NCBI GenBank assembly: GCA_963707835.1
Contig: CAVPRI010000002.1
Coordinates: 434,001 to 498,000, forward strand
DNA length: 64,000 nt
DNA from: Bog-473 sp963707835
GTDB taxonomy: Bacteria > Actinomycetota > Acidimicrobiia > Acidimicrobiales > RAAP-2
Direction: 5' to 3'
Below are positions 63,304 to 64,000 of this stretch, in pieces (positions within the stretch are counted from its first letter, which is position 1; each line of letters opens with the position of its first letter). The notes under the pieces are model-generated. The model made no database searches, was not told the DNA's origin, and saw only the letters and a program-made list of their open reading frames with translations. The position numbers and the translations under genes are program-made.

Positions 63304-64000
63304 TCAGCTGGTGACGCCGCGGCCCATGACTCTGGGAAGGAGGTCCGGACCGGTCTCAGCCACACCCTGGGCGAACGCGGCATCGCTCGAGAGCTCACGA
63401 AGCCGCTGTCCCCGTCCGCCGGTCAGTCGCCCTCCCGCGGACGCCGCGATCCCGGCCATCCTCGCCACGGCACCGAGCGCCGCCGGTGAGCGAATCCCGT
63501 ATCGATCGAGGAGACCCATGGCGGGGCTCTGATATTCCGCCGGAAGATATGTGGTGACCATGTCCGGGTGCTTGCGGAGGAATTTGACCGTGTTCTGTCC
63601 CTCGTTTCGGCGCCGCTCGCGCTTCACCGCAGTGTCGGCGGTAAAGGTGTAATGCCAGCAGACCGCCTGCTCGTCGTACTTGATGGTCACACCGTGCTTC
63701 ACCAGCCCCACGGCAAAGTCGGTATCCTCGATACCGTACGTCCCAAAGGACTCGTCGAAGCCCCCGACGGAGCGGGCGCGTTCGGCGGCGACACTCATGT
63801 TGGCCGTCCCGATCGACATGTGCCCGATCTGTTCGACCGTCTGGATCGGACCTCTCTGCTTCCGTTCACCGTAGAGATCTGCCCACCACTGCCGTACTTC
63901 GGCAGAAACGGCAAGGTCGGGCGGAACGAAGCAAGGACCAGAGAGGGCGACGTCATCACCTTCCTCGTGCGCACGTCGGTGGACGTCGATGGTCTCGGAG
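63304..64000 (-). CDS. GT2-family glycosyltransferase, 3' part (5' end beyond window)
   Basis: 232 codons on the minus strand run off the right edge, so the N-terminus is missing. The fragment has VEQIGHMSIGTANMSVAAE, GGFDESFGTYGIEDTDFAVGL (the catalytic ED motif of GT2 chain-forming enzymes) and CWHYTFTAD, then a helical C-terminus. It is convergent with the ABC export operon and probably helps build the same surface glycan. The substrate is unknown. Confidence 0.85.
   Translation of the reverse strand, partial: SETIDVHRRAHEEGDDVALSGPCFVPPDLAVSAEVRQWWADLYGERKQRGPIQTVEQIGHMSIGTANMSVAAERARSVGGFDESFGTYGIEDTDFAVGLVKHGVTIKYDEQAVCWHYTFTADTAVKRERRRNEGQNTVKFLRKHPDMVTTYLPAEYQSPAMGLLDRYGIRSPAALGAVARMAGIAASAGGRLTGGRGQRLRELSSDAAFAQGVAETGPDLLPRVMGRGVTS

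Noticed and set aside
62326..63489. 387-codon plus-strand frame overlapping the Wzt-like gene
   Set aside because: It overlaps the ATPase in another frame, has Arg/Pro-rich shadow composition, and crosses into the convergent gene.

Overview
The window is high-GC DNA (codons strongly GC-rich at the third position) from an actinobacterium-like genome. Two gene orders support this: a yvcK-gap-pgk-tpiA-secG block at the left end, and a 34.7-56.7 kb block that follows the Mycobacterium tuberculosis order Rv1692-Rv1713 (HAD phosphatase, small protein, tlyA, NAD kinase, recN, pyrG, Nudix, xerD, scpA, scpB, rluB, cmk, der). Insertions in that block (dksA-like, M50 protease, trpS, aroH, tyrA, an aroA-cmk fusion) and the mixture of secreted enzymes suggest a deep lineage such as Acidimicrobiia rather than a mycobacterium; this assignment is inference. 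Many core genes have a TANNNT box 6-8 bases before the start codon and no Shine-Dalgarno sequence, the arrangement of leaderless transcripts.

Layout. 1-5.75 kb: central glycolysis (partial yvcK, gap, pgk, tpiA), secG and a peptide-type ABC binding lipoprotein. 5.88-6.14 kb: tRNA-Leu(GAG) with a possible recombinase tail against its 3' end. 6.2-30.7 kb: an accessory and catabolic zone with a secreted Ig-repeat protein, an orphan PstB-like ATPase, a flippase-type membrane protein, a sulfatase / amidohydrolase / TauD-type dioxygenase run, a secreted GH43-like protein, a PilZ protein facing an unknown protein, a protein with an internal duplication, an SDR, a dienelactone hydrolase, an alcohol dehydrogenase, and several envelope proteins (DUF2142, OafA acyltransferase, GT87). 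30.7-34.6 kb: Ku, a CBS protein, an HTH-PPOX protein and a TreT-like glycosyltransferase. 34.7-56.7 kb: the conserved core for RNA modification, NADP and CTP supply, DNA repair, chromosome partition, aromatic amino acids, isoprenoids and ribosome assembly. 56.7-64 kb: a secreted phosphoesterase, a GAF-GGDEF protein, and a polysaccharide export set (GT2, ABC-2 permease, Wzt-like ATPase, second GT2).

A cross-cutting feature is the number of single-base frame breaks. Nine recognisable genes (pgk, the SBP, the Ig-repeat protein, the alcohol dehydrogenase, DUF2142, GT87, a GT2, der and GAF-GGDEF) and one doubtful small ORF each read perfectly if one base is removed or added. Because several are essential, base-calling error is the simplest explanation, and the apparent PGK-TIM fusion should be read in that light. 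The other points I rate highest are a 15-codon leaderless ORF overlapping the pyrG start, a CTG start for tlyA, three GGTTGAG repeats before the HTH-PPOX gene, the duplicated-domain protein at 19.6 kb, and the recombinase-like tail beside tRNA-Leu. I saw no CRISPR array, rRNA or intact insertion sequence.
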